From NCBI RefSeq assembly GCF_003710905.1, contig NZ_RHHV01000012.1, positions 682,001 to 746,000 on the forward strand: a stretch of 64,000 nt of DNA. The letters run 5' to 3'. Each line of letters starts with the position of its first letter. The stretch's first letter is position 1. The DNA comes from Brevibacillus parabrevis. GTDB lineage: Bacteria; Bacillota; Bacilli; Brevibacillales; Brevibacillaceae. Below, piece after piece: positions 44,430 to 52,548 of the stretch. The position numbers and the translations under genes were made by a program. Under the pieces are notes generated by a model. That model ran no database searches, was not told the origin of the DNA, and worked only from the letters and a program-made list of their open reading frames with translations.

Positions 44430-46247
44430 ATGATATCGGAATGTAAGCGATTTTTACTCGGTAGACCCATGAAATCAAGCGAGCTTGCCGCAGAAAAGTT
44501 AAATAAAGTCAAAGCTTTGGCTGTTCTTTCATCTGATGCCCTGTCTTCTGTCGCTTACGGGACCGAACAGATTCTCATCGTGTTGATTACGTTGGGTGCG
44601 GCAGCAATGTGGTACTCTATCCCGATATCGATTGCGGTGATCGGTCTTTTGACCATACTCATTTTGTCTTACCGCCAAACCATCTTTGCTTACACAACAG
44701 GCGGCGGGGCATACATTGTCGCAAAGGACAATTTGGGAACCACTTCTGGCCTGGTTGCGGGCGGCTCGTTACTTGTGGACTACATTTTAACGGTTGCGGT
44801 TAGTACGTCTGCTTCCACAGACGCGATTACTTCGGCATTTCCCGTGCTGCATGACCATCGTGTGCTGATTGCCCTGTTCATGATTACCATCGTAACGGTA
44901 CTAAATTTACGTGGAATAACAGAATCCGCAACGGTTTTAATGTATCCTGTCTATTTGTTTGTCGTCGCTATTCTTGCGTTAATTATTGGCGGCGGGTATC
45001 AATGGATCGCGGGAAATGTCCAAGCGCATCCCCCTGAATACGGGGCCGTTGTTCCGGGTATCACGTTATTTTTGCTTTTGAGGGCATTCAGCTCAGGCTG
45101 TTCGGCATTAACAGGAGTAGAAGCCGTGTCAAATGCCATTCCTAACTTCAAGGAGCCAGCACCGAAAAATGCCGCAGCGACGCTTTTGTTGATGGGACTG
45201 ATCCTTGGCGTCATGTTCATGGGCATTAGCTTGCTGGCGTATTTGTACGGGATTTCGCCAAGACGAGCGGAAACGGTGGTATCTCAAATCGCTTCGGCGG
45301 TTTTTGGACGTGGAATCATGTATTACTCGATTCAAACGGTCACTGCGCTTATTTTATTTCTGGCCGCCAATACGGCTTTTGCGGCCTTTCCGTTACTCGC
45401 CTTTATGTTAGCCAAAGACAGATTTATGCCAAATATGTTCATGGTCCGGGGAGATCGTCTTGGGTTTTCAAACGGGATCATCTTTTTGGCGATCCTTTCC
45501 GCCATTTTGGTGATTGCTTTTGAAGGAGAAACGGAAAACCTCATTCCTTTGTATGCGCTAGGGGTTTTTATCCCGTTTACTTTGTCACAGGCAGGTATGA
45601 TGAAACGCTGGATTTCGAAAAAACCGCCAGGGTGGCTGACGCCTTTTCTCATTAATACGTTGGGAATGCTAACGACGCTGACGATTTGCCTGATCTTTTT
45701 GGTGACGAAACTGTCGCAAGTATGGTCGATTTTTGTATTCCTTCCTATTGTTATTTTCATCTTCCGGAAAATTAACCAGCATTATCGAGAGCTGGCAGAT
45801 GAGTTGCGACTTGATATCCAAACAGAAAAACCCGATCCAAAAGGGAGCGTCATCGTGATTCCGGTGGCCGGGATTTCGCAGGTGGTTAAAAATACGATTA
45901 GTTATGCTCAGTCCCTGTCAGACGACATTGTCGCTGTCTACGTCGGGTTCAGCGATGAAGACATGAAAAAAATGGAGGAGAAGTGGGCGCTGTGGAATCC
46001 CGGAGTGCGCTTGATTATCTTGCGTTCGCATTATCGCAGTATTATTAGACCTTTGTTTAAGTTTATTGACACGGTGGAGTGGAAAAAGGCAGAGACGGAT
46101 CATGTGACTGTCATGATTCCGCAGTTTATTACGAAGCGCTGGTGGCATAATTTGTTGCATAACCAGACGAGTTTATTGATCCGAGCGTATTTGTTCGCCC
46201 GCCAAGATGTAAAAATCGCTACAGTTCCGTATCGATTAAAGAAATGA
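44430..46247 (+). CDS. kimA: KimA high-affinity potassium:proton symporter
   Basis: 605 residues, 12 membrane helices followed by a cytosolic UspA-like domain, as in B. subtilis KimA. Very strong family segments include LAVLSSDALSSVAYGTEQILI, YTTGGGAYIVAKDNLG, GGSLLVDYILTVAVS and VRGDRLGFSNGIIFLAI (each given in part). It imports K+ with H+ and is inhibited by c-di-AMP in B. subtilis. AGGGGAA lies before ATG 44430. The gene is more AT-rich than its neighbours and lies between the two copies of the 23-bp repeat, which may mean transfer. Confidence 0.94.
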   Translation: MISECKRFLLGRPMKSSELAAEKLNKVKALAVLSSDALSSVAYGTEQILIVLITLGAAAMWYSIPISIAVIGLLTILILSYRQTIFAYTTGGGAYIVAKDNLGTTSGLVAGGSLLVDYILTVAVSTSASTDAITSAFPVLHDHRVLIALFMITIVTVLNLRGITESATVLMYPVYLFVVAILALIIGGGYQWIAGNVQAHPPEYGAVVPGITLFLLLRAFSSGCSALTGVEAVSNAIPNFKEPAPKNAAATLLLMGLILGVMFMGISLLAYLYGISPRRAETVVSQIASAVFGRGIMYYSIQTVTALILFLAANTAFAAFPLLAFMLAKDRFMPNMFMVRGDRLGFSNGIIFLAILSAILVIAFEGETENLIPLYALGVFIPFTLSQAGMMKRWISKKPPGWLTPFLINTLGMLTTLTICLIFLVTKLSQVWSIFVFLPIVIFIFRKINQHYRELADELRLDIQTEKPDPKGSVIVIPVAGISQVVKNTISYAQSLSDDIVAVYVGFSDEDMKKMEEKWALWNPGVRLIILRSHYRSIIRPLFKFIDTVEWKKAETDHVTVMIPQFITKRWWHNLLHNQTSLLIRAYLFARQDVKIATVPYRLKK

Positions 46248-46275
46248 AGTAGAGGGCGATTGCTGCATGCAGCCG

Positions 46276-46310
46276 AAGAAAAACCTTGATCCCTCAAGGT
46301 TTTTCTTTTT
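46276..46310 (+). terminator. Intrinsic terminator of kimA
   Basis: A perfect 14-bp stem AAGAAAAACCTTGA with TCAAGGTTTTTCTT over TCCC, followed by more T. Strong, possibly bidirectional. Confidence 0.9.
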
Positions 46311-46322
46311 GTGTTTGTGTGG
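46300..46322 (+). repeat. 23-bp direct repeat, copy 2
   Basis: Identical to 42629-42651. A shorter 13-bp match (CTTTTTGTGTTTG, then TGG after two changes) occurs on the minus strand at 52205-52222, again right after a terminator. Confidence 0.8.
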
Positions 46323-46323
46323 C

Positions 46324-46434
46324 GATGAACATGGGCAGGCAAAAATCGCGCTTGGCGATATCGTGGACAAGGGCGTTGAGCTTTTGCTGCGCGACAAATC
46401 GCAGGCAAAAATTTTGCCCGATCCCCAGGCGTAA
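46324..46434 (+). pseudogene. 3' remnant of a small coding sequence
   Basis: A 36-codon frame with coding-like codon use ends in TAA; it reads AKIALGDIVDKGVELLLRD near its middle, like the second half of a ribbon-helix-helix protein. It has no start and begins exactly at the repeat copy 2. Weakly supported. Confidence 0.35.
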
Positions 46435-46524
46435 TCTCTTTCTTGTGGGCGGTTGTCTTGCGAGCACCCACCCGTTCCCATGCACTTGATCGGTAGCCAA
46501 AAACAGCTTCATCCAGTATAATAA

Positions 46525-46539
46525 TGAGAATAATTATCA
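46525..46539. promoter_or_regulatory. Fur box before the AraC regulator
   Basis: TGAGAATAATTATCA matches the 7-1-7 Fur consensus TGATAATNATTATCA at 13 of 14 defined positions. It lies directly after a TATAAT -10 box (46517-46522), so iron-loaded Fur would block the promoter. Confidence 0.8.
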
Positions 46540-46576
46540 TCGAACTGGATGAATTTGGGCTTGAGGTGCATGCAAA

Positions 46577-47563
46577 ATGAGTGCGGCAAACTTCCATGAC
46601 AACTTTCAGTCTTATGTAGAGCGGCTCGGCGTACAAGCGCCTCACGGAAACGAGCAGGATCCAGCCACTGTGCCCGCAAGCGACGGAGAAGGCTATATCC
46701 GCCGGGTGATCCCGCGCAACGATATCGAGCTTGTGGTCGCGAAGCACGCCTTTTATCGCGAGCAGCAGCTTTCGGTGCAAACGACAGCCCCGATGGTGGA
46801 GCTGAATTTTTGCATGCAAGGCGCTCGTGCCCTGCATATCAAGGGCAGACAGCATGAGTTTACGACCGGAACGTGTTCGCTGCAATTTATGGGGCAGTTT
46901 GAGGCGGCTTTCGAATACAGGCGGGACGATCCGTTTTACATGCTGGGCATCGGGATTCCGGTGACGACTTTCCGCGAGTTCATGGCCGACGCGGAAGGGG
47001 GGACGGACGTAGAGTTCTCGCAAGTTCTCGGGCAGTCGCCTTTTCGGATTTGGCAAGAAAAAATCTCGCCGGCGGCTACGGTTGTCGCCGAGCGCTTGAT
47101 TCAGGGAGCGTTGCAGCCGCGAACGAGGAATCTGGAGCTGCAATGCGGGGCTTTGGAGCTTTTCTCGATGGCTTTTCGTTCTTTTTTGACGGAATCAAAC
47201 CCGGAGGCGGACAGTCTCTCCAAAAGCGATCGGGAAAAAATCCGGCTGGCGAGAGACATTGTCGTGGAAAACATGGCAGAGCCGCCGTCGCTGCTTGCCT
47301 TGTCCCGCATGATCGGCTTGAACGATTACAAGCTGAAGGTCGGCTTCAAGGCTATGTACAACAACACAGTGTTCGGCTTTTTGCGCGAAAAACGGCTGGA
47401 GAAGGCGTGGCAGCTGCTCCAGTCGGGCGACATGAACGTCACCGAGACGGCAAGCGCTGTCGGTTACTCGAACACGAGCTACTTCGCCGAAGCGTTTCGG
47501 GAGAAGTACGGAGTGAATCCGGGAGCTTTTGTCAGACAGACAGCCGCTTGGGCGAAGCAGTAA
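46577..47563 (+). CDS. AraC family regulator, iron-uptake type
   Basis: 328 residues. The N-terminal ligand domain (QLSVQTTAPMVELNFCMQGA and TCSLQFMGQ) leads to a C-terminal double helix-turn-helix (PSLLALSRMIGLNDYKLKVGFKAMY; NVTETASAVGYSNTSYFAEAFREKYGVNPGAF). The N-domain and 'NDYKLKxGFK' helix match siderophore-responsive AraC proteins such as PchR. A Fur box controls it, and a siderophore-binding protein follows. Confidence 0.88.
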   Translation: MSAANFHDNFQSYVERLGVQAPHGNEQDPATVPASDGEGYIRRVIPRNDIELVVAKHAFYREQQLSVQTTAPMVELNFCMQGARALHIKGRQHEFTTGTCSLQFMGQFEAAFEYRRDDPFYMLGIGIPVTTFREFMADAEGGTDVEFSQVLGQSPFRIWQEKISPAATVVAERLIQGALQPRTRNLELQCGALELFSMAFRSFLTESNPEADSLSKSDREKIRLARDIVVENMAEPPSLLALSRMIGLNDYKLKVGFKAMYNNTVFGFLREKRLEKAWQLLQSGDMNVTETASAVGYSNTSYFAEAFREKYGVNPGAFVRQTAAWAKQ

Positions 47564-47580
47564 AAAGGATAGGGATGAGA

Positions 47581-47622
47581 AGCCGTTCGATGCCTAACGT
47601 GTGGGCGTCGGGCGGTTTTTTT
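47581..47622 (+). terminator. Weak terminator after the AraC gene
   Basis: An imperfect stem (CCGTTCGATGCC with GGGCGTCGGGCGG) runs into seven T. Confidence 0.45.
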
Positions 47623-47735
47623 CGTGCAGCGAGGCTTGTCCCGGTTTTTTTGTGAAAAGGATATCCGTACAACCAGCAAAGTAGTCCGTCTGGTGGTGGA
47701 ACGGACTGGCGATGTTTAGTATCTTACCTTTTAGT

Positions 47736-47754
47736 GATAATGATATTCATTCAC
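47736..47754. promoter_or_regulatory. Fur box before the siderophore-binding protein
   Basis: GATAATGATATTCATTCAC matches 16 of 19 positions of the classical Fur box. It lies about 60 nt before the start. Confidence 0.78.
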
Positions 47755-47816
47755 ATATTATCGTGTGTATTTCCTGCCAGATGAAGGATCGACACAAAAA
47801 GGAGAGAGACAAGCGC

Positions 47817-48806
47817 ATGGCAAAAAATGCCTCATTTTGGTTCAAACTCGTGTTCCTCGCGGCTTTGCTCGTGACAGGATGCAGCAGCAACGGAAGCAGC
47901 GAGAAAGCAGCGCCAAGGGAGCAAAGCAACCAGACAGCCACTACTGCGGCCGCGACCACGCAGGATAACACCGCAACCGCAGTCGCCTATCCGAAAACAA
48001 TCAAGCATTTGGCTGGCGAAACGGTCATTCCGCAAAAGCCGTTGAAAATCGCCACGCCGTACATTGCCTTCGTGGATTATCTCGCGGTTTTGGACGAGTA
48101 TCCGATCGCCGCACAAGGCGTGGCGACGATCCAGCGCAATTTTCCCGTCCTGAGCAAGCGGTTGGAAAACAAAGACATCGCGGATCTCGGCATGGAGGTC
48201 GATCTGGAAAAGCTGCTGGCGATGGCGCCGGACGTAATTATCGCGGCGAATGACATGACAGATCAATACGAAAGCTTGTCGCGGATCGCACCGACCGTCA
48301 TCCTTCCCCAGGCTGGCGATTGGCGCGAGACGTTGGAACAAATCGCACAGGTCATCGGCAAGGAAGACAAGGCGAAGAGCGTCTTGGCGGATTTCGACCG
48401 CAAATCGGCGGAATACAAGGAGAAGCTGGCGTTTCGCAGTCAGGAGTCGGTCATGTTTGTGATGTACAATGAAAAAGATACGTTCACGACATGGAACGAC
48501 GGACGGTTTGACCCGTTTTACGTCGGCCTCGGTCTGAAACGCGTGGATGGCAACCAGGCGCAAGGACAGCTTTCCATTGAAAGTCTGGCTGCTTTGAACC
48601 CGAATCATCTGTTTGTGATCAACAACTGGCAAACGCCGATCGCCGGAGGGGTCAAAGCCGCTCTGAAAGACAACAAAGTGTGGAACAGCCTGAACGCGGT
48701 GAAAAACAATCATGTGTACGAGCTGAAAGACCCGTCTTTGCCTGGCCCGATGGCGCTTGCCAAAATTCAGGGGATCGAAGACATCATGCAGGCGATGGGC
48801 CAGTAA
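47817..48806 (+). CDS. Ferric-siderophore ABC transporter binding lipoprotein
   Basis: 329 residues. Lipoprotein signal with lipobox LVTGCSS, then a FecB/FhuD-type fold: IKIATPYIAFVDYLAVLDEY-like start, IADLGMEVDLEKLLAMAPDVII, QIAQVIGKEDKAKSVLADF. ATG 47817 follows AAAGGAGAG, so a longer upstream frame is rejected. No permease or ATPase gene is adjacent, so it must use transporter parts from elsewhere. Ligand unknown. Confidence 0.9.
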   Translation: MAKNASFWFKLVFLAALLVTGCSSNGSSEKAAPREQSNQTATTAAATTQDNTATAVAYPKTIKHLAGETVIPQKPLKIATPYIAFVDYLAVLDEYPIAAQGVATIQRNFPVLSKRLENKDIADLGMEVDLEKLLAMAPDVIIAANDMTDQYESLSRIAPTVILPQAGDWRETLEQIAQVIGKEDKAKSVLADFDRKSAEYKEKLAFRSQESVMFVMYNEKDTFTTWNDGRFDPFYVGLGLKRVDGNQAQGQLSIESLAALNPNHLFVINNWQTPIAGGVKAALKDNKVWNSLNAVKNNHVYELKDPSLPGPMALAKIQGIEDIMQAMGQ

Positions 48807-48845
48807 TCTTTTGACCGAATCGCGTCCGCTCTCGACGTGAACCAG

Positions 48846-48885
48846 CGAAAGCGCTATTGCCCAGGCAGTGGCGTTTTCGTTTTTG
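48846..48885 (+). terminator. Intrinsic terminator after the binding protein gene
   Basis: CGAAAGCGC pairs with GCGTTTTCG (one G-U), followed by TTTTTGG. Confidence 0.7.
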
Positions 48886-48957
48886 GCTTTTGCTTTTCGC
48901 CTATATTCGGTACACTTGTTTTAATTCAACTGGACTGGAAATGGAGTGGAACGAGTC

Positions 48958-49449
48958 GTGGCCAAGCAAGGAAAAACGAATGCGATGCGAATCTTGGAGA
49001 AAGAAAAGATCGAATATGCCATGCTGACCTACCAGACGGACGACGGAAAAATTGACGGAATTTCCGTGGCGCAAAAAATCGGCAGGGAAGCGGGTGTCGT
49101 CTACAAAACATTGGTTTCCCAAGGGACGAGCCGTGCTTACTACGTGTTCGTCATTCCCGTGGAAGCCGAGCTGGACTTGAAAAAGGCGGCAAAAGCGGTT
49201 GGCGAGAAAAAAATCGAAATGATCCCGGTGAAGGACATTACCGCTGTAACCGGGTACGTGCGCGGCGGCTGTTCGCCCGTGGGGATGAAAAAACTGTTCA
49301 CGACGATCGTCGACAGCAGCGCCGAACAGATGGGGCGGATCATCGTCAGCGGCGGACAGATCGGCATGCAGATTGAGCTGGATGTGGCTGGTTTGCTCCA
49401 AGCGACAAAAGGGCGGCTGGCTGACGTTTCCGGAGCGCCAAGTGAATAA
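48958..49449 (+). CDS. ybaK: Cys-tRNA(Pro)/aminoacyl-tRNA deacylase, YbaK/EbsC family
   Basis: 163 residues of the YbaK fold: KTNAMRILEKEKIEYAMLTY, the conserved lysine region VVYKTLVSQG, and GYVRGGCSPVGMKKLFTT. The family hydrolyses mischarged Cys-tRNAPro. GTG 48958 gives the typical N-terminus and a GGAG site; GTG 48946 is the alternative. Its link to the adjacent sulfur genes may be chance. Confidence 0.9.
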   Translation: MAKQGKTNAMRILEKEKIEYAMLTYQTDDGKIDGISVAQKIGREAGVVYKTLVSQGTSRAYYVFVIPVEAELDLKKAAKAVGEKKIEMIPVKDITAVTGYVRGGCSPVGMKKLFTTIVDSSAEQMGRIIVSGGQIGMQIELDVAGLLQATKGRLADVSGAPSE

Positions 49450-49484
49450 AAGGCTCTTGTCTTGTCTGGATTTCCAAAACCTCA

Positions 49485-49513
49485 TTGACACATCGGAATA
49501 ATAGTAATAATCT
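49485..49513 (+). promoter_or_regulatory. Promoter of the first flavin monooxygenase gene
   Basis: Consensus TTGACA (49485-49490), 17-nt spacer, TAATCT (49508-49513). The leader is about 120 nt. Confidence 0.8.
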
Positions 49514-49639
49514 AAACGGAGAAAATCTGTTACCGCCGATTGGTCAACCAAAGGCTCCTGTTCGCTACAGGGGCCTTTTTGCGTCCAAAAAAAGCGGGTA
49601 ACACCAATGCCGACGGTGTAGGATTGAGGAGGAGAGACG
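49514..49639 (+). promoter_or_regulatory. Attenuator-type leader, copy C
   Basis: TTGG-TCAA-CCAA (49540-49551) abuts a terminator hairpin AGGCTCCTGT/ACAGGGGCCT with T5 (49552-49580), ahead of the ribosome site. GA precedes the mini-hairpin, and GCC/GGC flanking it can extend the stem. The same layout occurs in the other two transcription units of this sulfur locus. Confidence 0.6.
49552..49580 (+). terminator. Leader terminator before the first monooxygenase gene
   Basis: AGGCTCCTGT (49552-49561) pairs with ACAGGGGCCT (49567-49576), one G-U, then T5. It is upstream of the coding region, so readthrough must be controlled. Confidence 0.82.
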
Positions 49640-50992
49640 ATGGGACAAAAAAGACAGCTAAAGCTCGGAGCCATGATCCACGGGATCGGCGGCCATATGG
49701 GAGCATGGAGGCACCCGGATGTGCAGGCGGATGCGAGTGTCAGCTTCGCTTTTTACAGCCAACAAGCGCAAAAGGCAGAGGCGGGGAAGTTTGATCTCGT
49801 CTTCGTCGCGGATGGCTTGTATATTAACGAAAAATCGCTGCCGCATTTTTTGAACCGCTTTGAGCCGATTTCGATTTTGTCGTCTTTGGCCGGGGTCACG
49901 GGAAAGATCGGATTGGTGGGCACGGTGTCGACTTCCTACAGCGAGCCGTTTACGGTAGCCCGGCAATTCGCCTCGCTCGATCTGATCAGCGGCGGCCGCG
50001 CAGGCTGGAACGTAGTCACTTCTCCCTTGGAAGGGTCAGCGAAAAATTACGGCAACAAACCGCACCCGGACCACGCCTTGCGCTACCGGATCGCCGAGGA
50101 GTACTTGACGGTGGCAAAAGGACTGTGGGATTCGTGGGAGGACGACGCCTTCGTGCGGGACAAACAAACAGGCGTCTTTTTCGATCCGGCGAAAATGCAT
50201 CGCCTGGATCATCAAGGGGAGTTTTTTGCTGTGCAAGGCCCGCTCAATATCGCCAGGTCCAGTCAAGGGCAACCCGTTATTTTTCAGGCAGGCTCCTCAG
50301 AAAGCGGCAAAGAGCTGGCAGCCAAGTCTGCGGACGCCGTCTTTACCGGGCAGGAAACGCTTGAGGACGCCCGGCGTTTTTATCGGGAAGTAAAAGAGCG
50401 GGCGGCAGCCTATGGCCGAAGCGAAGACGACATCCTGATTTTCCCCGGGATCAACCCGATCATCGGCAAAACGCCAGAGGAAGCCAGGCGCAAGCATGCG
50501 GAGCTTGCCAGTCTGATCGGCATTGAGCAGGCGCTGCATTATTTGGGCCGATTTTTTGACCACCATGATTTCTCCCAATATCCGCTGGACGAACCGTTTC
50601 CAGAGCTGGGCGAGGTAGGCAACAACAGCTTCCGCAGCACGACAGACAAAATCAAGCAAAAGGCGAGGGAAGAAAACTGGACGCTGCGCCAAACCGCGCT
50701 CTACACGGCGACACCGGAAGGCGAGTTCATCGGCACTCCCGAGCATATTGCCAATCTGATTGAGCATTGGTTTTTGCAAAAAGCGGCAGACGGATTCATT
50801 GTTCAGGCGAATGTCCCGCGTGCCTTGGACGATTTCGTCGAGCTGGTTGTCCCGATTTTGCAAGAGCGAGGCTTGTTCCGCACCGAATATGAGGCGGACA
50901 CGCTGCGCGGTCATCTCGGGATTTCTGTTCCCGCCAATCGCTATGCGCTGGAACAAGGCAAAAAGCCGGATGCAGCAGACGTCCATTCGTAA
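49640..50992 (+). CDS. DszA/NtaA-type FMN-dependent monooxygenase, copy 1
   Basis: 450 residues. Family segments: [19 protein letters not shown] at the start, [55 protein letters not shown] and [17 protein letters not shown]. Relatives (SnaA, NtaA, CmoJ/YtnJ, YxeK) use FMNH2 from a separate reductase to cleave C-S or C-N bonds. Its own promoter and attenuator leader separate it from the main operon. Substrate is probably an N-acetyl S-alkylcysteine or related thioether, inferred from the locus. Confidence 0.9.
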   Translation: MGQKRQLKLGAMIHGIGGHMGAWRHPDVQADASVSFAFYSQQAQKAEAGKFDLVFVADGLYINEKSLPHFLNRFEPISILSSLAGVTGKIGLVGTVSTSYSEPFTVARQFASLDLISGGRAGWNVVTSPLEGSAKNYGNKPHPDHALRYRIAEEYLTVAKGLWDSWEDDAFVRDKQTGVFFDPAKMHRLDHQGEFFAVQGPLNIARSSQGQPVIFQAGSSESGKELAAKSADAVFTGQETLEDARRFYREVKERAAAYGRSEDDILIFPGINPIIGKTPEEARRKHAELASLIGIEQALHYLGRFFDHHDFSQYPLDEPFPELGEVGNNSFRSTTDKIKQKAREENWTLRQTALYTATPEGEFIGTPEHIANLIEHWFLQKAADGFIVQANVPRALDDFVELVVPILQERGLFRTEYEADTLRGHLGISVPANRYALEQGKKPDAADVHS

Positions 50993-51038
50993 CGCCAAAA
51001 GCATCTGCCAAAGGAAAAGAGCTAATCAGGACATGAGT

Positions 51039-51127
51039 CTGCGGGAGCATTTCATCCAGCACCGCAGGCTTTTTTCATGGCAAAAAAAGCTCCTTCTCGC
51101 GCCAAACGCATCAGAAGGAGCTTTTTC
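51039..51127. terminator. Double terminator between converging genes
   Basis: Two hairpins: CTGCGG/CCGCAG (51039-51067) with T6, and AAAGCTCCTTCT/AGAAGGAGCTTT (51086-51124), which has T runs on both strands. Together they separate the plus-strand monooxygenase from the minus-strand oxidoreductase. Confidence 0.8.
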
Positions 51128-51158
51128 ATCGGTGGAGAAAAGGCAAGGCGTATTCCTA

Positions 51159-52172
51159 TTACTTGACCGTTAATTCGAGAAAGGCTTCCTGCAACAGTTC
51201 GTAAGACAGCAAGCGCTTCTGGAATGGCTTGATCGGGGTATGGATGATCAATTCCTCTACCTGATGCTTGGAAGCGATGGCCAACAGCTTTTCGCGCACC
51301 GACTCTTTTGTGCCGGCAATGACATTCGCTTCCTTTACTTCAATCGTGTAGTCCTCGTCGGATTGCTGCCCATACTCTTCCGCCTTTTTCAAACTCGTGA
51401 CCGTGACGATTTTCCCGCTTTTCAGATGAATTTTGGCCACTTTCGTATCGGCGGCAAGCTGGACGGCTTCTGCCTCGGTTGGCGCGACAATGACGGAAAC
51501 AGCCAGGATCGCAAGCGGAGTGGCCCGTTTGCCAGGGCGAAACTGCTGTCGGTACGCGGCAAAGGCGGCTTGGCAAACCGTCTCGTCCTGGTTGATAAAC
51601 AGCGCGAACACATACGGGACTCCGCGCTCTGCGGCAAGCTGTGCGCTGGCTACGCTCGTGCCCAGCAAGTAGATCCCGACTGGCTCATCCGGAATCGGCA
51701 CTGCTTTCAAGCCGTACAGCGGGTGTGCCGGATGAAGCTCGTCGTGCAGGAACAGCTCAAGCTCCGCCAACTTTTCTTCGAGAGAGGAGCCGGATGTTCC
51801 CGGCTGCTGCAACGCCTTGGTCGAGAGCGGCAGTCCACCCGGCGCGCGGCCGATCCCGAGATCGATCCGCCCCGGAGCGAGAGAAGCGAGGACGTGAAAA
51901 TTTTCCGCTACTTTATAAGGACTGTAATGCTGGAGCATGACGCCGCCTGAGCCGATGCGGATGCGGCTTGTTTTGGCCAACAGATGAGCGATCAGCACCT
52001 CTGGCGATGAGCCGACGACATGATCGAGGTCGTGATGCTCCGCCACCCAGAACCGATGGTAGCCCCACGCTTCCGCCTTTTGCACCAGTTCAATCGTGTG
52101 CTGGAGGGCTTCTGTTGCTGTTTCTCCTTCTTGAATCGGACTTTGATCGAGAATGCTCAAAGTAAGTGCCAC
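51159..52172 (-). CDS. LLM-class luciferase-like oxidoreductase (CmoO/YtmO-like)
   Basis: 337 residues, single-domain luciferase-like barrel: MALTLSILDQSPIQEGETAT start, GYHRFWVAEHHDLDHVVGSS, IRIGSGGVMLQHYSPYKVAE and GRIDLGIGRAPGG, all typical of the MsnO8/YtmO group. In B. subtilis ytmO lies in the S-methylcysteine salvage operon. GTG start after AGGGGAG. Transcribed divergently from the main operon with its own promoter and attenuator leader. Confidence 0.88.
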   Translation of the reverse strand: MALTLSILDQSPIQEGETATEALQHTIELVQKAEAWGYHRFWVAEHHDLDHVVGSSPEVLIAHLLAKTSRIRIGSGGVMLQHYSPYKVAENFHVLASLAPGRIDLGIGRAPGGLPLSTKALQQPGTSGSSLEEKLAELELFLHDELHPAHPLYGLKAVPIPDEPVGIYLLGTSVASAQLAAERGVPYVFALFINQDETVCQAAFAAYRQQFRPGKRATPLAILAVSVIVAPTEAEAVQLAADTKVAKIHLKSGKIVTVTSLKKAEEYGQQSDEDYTIEVKEANVIAGTKESVREKLLAIASKHQVEELIIHTPIKPFQKRLLSYELLQEAFLELTVK

Positions 52173-52290
52173 GGTTTCTCTCCCCTAACGATGCGATTCT
52201 AAGGCCAAGCAAACACAAAAAGCCCCTTGCAAGTAAAAATCGCGAAGGGGCTTCTGGTGGTCCAGTCAGCTTATTTCCTTAGTTGTTTAC
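52173..52290 (-). promoter_or_regulatory. Attenuator-type leader, copy A
   Basis: On the minus strand, GA then CTGG-ACCA-CCAG (52265-52254) then A leads straight into the terminator AAGCCCCTT/AAGGGGCTT (52253-52220). GCT/AGC flanking the GA and A can extend the mini-hairpin and uses the base of the terminator arm. Confidence 0.6.
52216..52253 (-). terminator. Leader terminator before the luciferase-like gene
   Basis: Minus strand: AAGCCCCTT, 16-nt loop, AAGGGGCTT, then TTTG. It lies 45 nt ahead of the GTG start. Confidence 0.8.
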
Positions 52291-52294
52291 TCGG

Positions 52295-52323
52295 ATTTTA
52301 ACGATAACGTATGCCGCTGTCAA
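52295..52323 (-). promoter_or_regulatory. Promoter of the luciferase-like gene
   Basis: Minus-strand TTGACA (52323-52318), 17-nt spacer, TAAAAT (52300-52295). Confidence 0.82.
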
Positions 52324-52378
52324 TGCAATCGTGAAAAATGCCTGCAGACCGTACGTTGAATTTACGCAGAAAAATGCG

Positions 52379-52407
52379 TTGACGAAACAGATTGGGGATG
52401 ATAATAT
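52379..52407 (+). promoter_or_regulatory. Promoter of the ten-gene sulfur operon
   Basis: TTGACG (52379-52384), 17-nt spacer, TAATAT (52402-52407). It is 55 nt from the divergent promoter. Confidence 0.75.
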
Positions 52408-52413
52408 CCCTAG

Positions 52414-52548
52414 TAATCCGATACGAATTTAAAAAGTCATCGACCAGACCACTGGAGAGGCTTCCTGCTTGGCATCATACAGCAGGAAGTCTTTTTGTTT
52501 ACCGGAGACGGAGAGAAAAAGCAGCGAGAAGATAGGGAGGGAATGGAA
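52414..52548 (+). promoter_or_regulatory. Attenuator-type leader, copy B
   Basis: GA, CCAG-ACCA-CTGG (52444-52455), A, then terminator AGGCTTCCTGCT/AGCAGGAAGTCT (52458-52492) with T5. The upper stem differs from copies A and C but pairs in each, so the pairing is kept while the bases change. Confidence 0.6.
52458..52496 (+). terminator. Leader terminator before the glutaredoxin gene
   Basis: A 12-bp stem with one G-U pair and an 11-nt loop, followed by T5, 52 nt before the first start codon of the operon. Confidence 0.85.

Noticed and set aside
49514..52548. S-box or T-box riboswitch before the sulfur genes
   Set aside because: The leaders are too short and lack S-box and T-box conserved segments, although each has a terminator.
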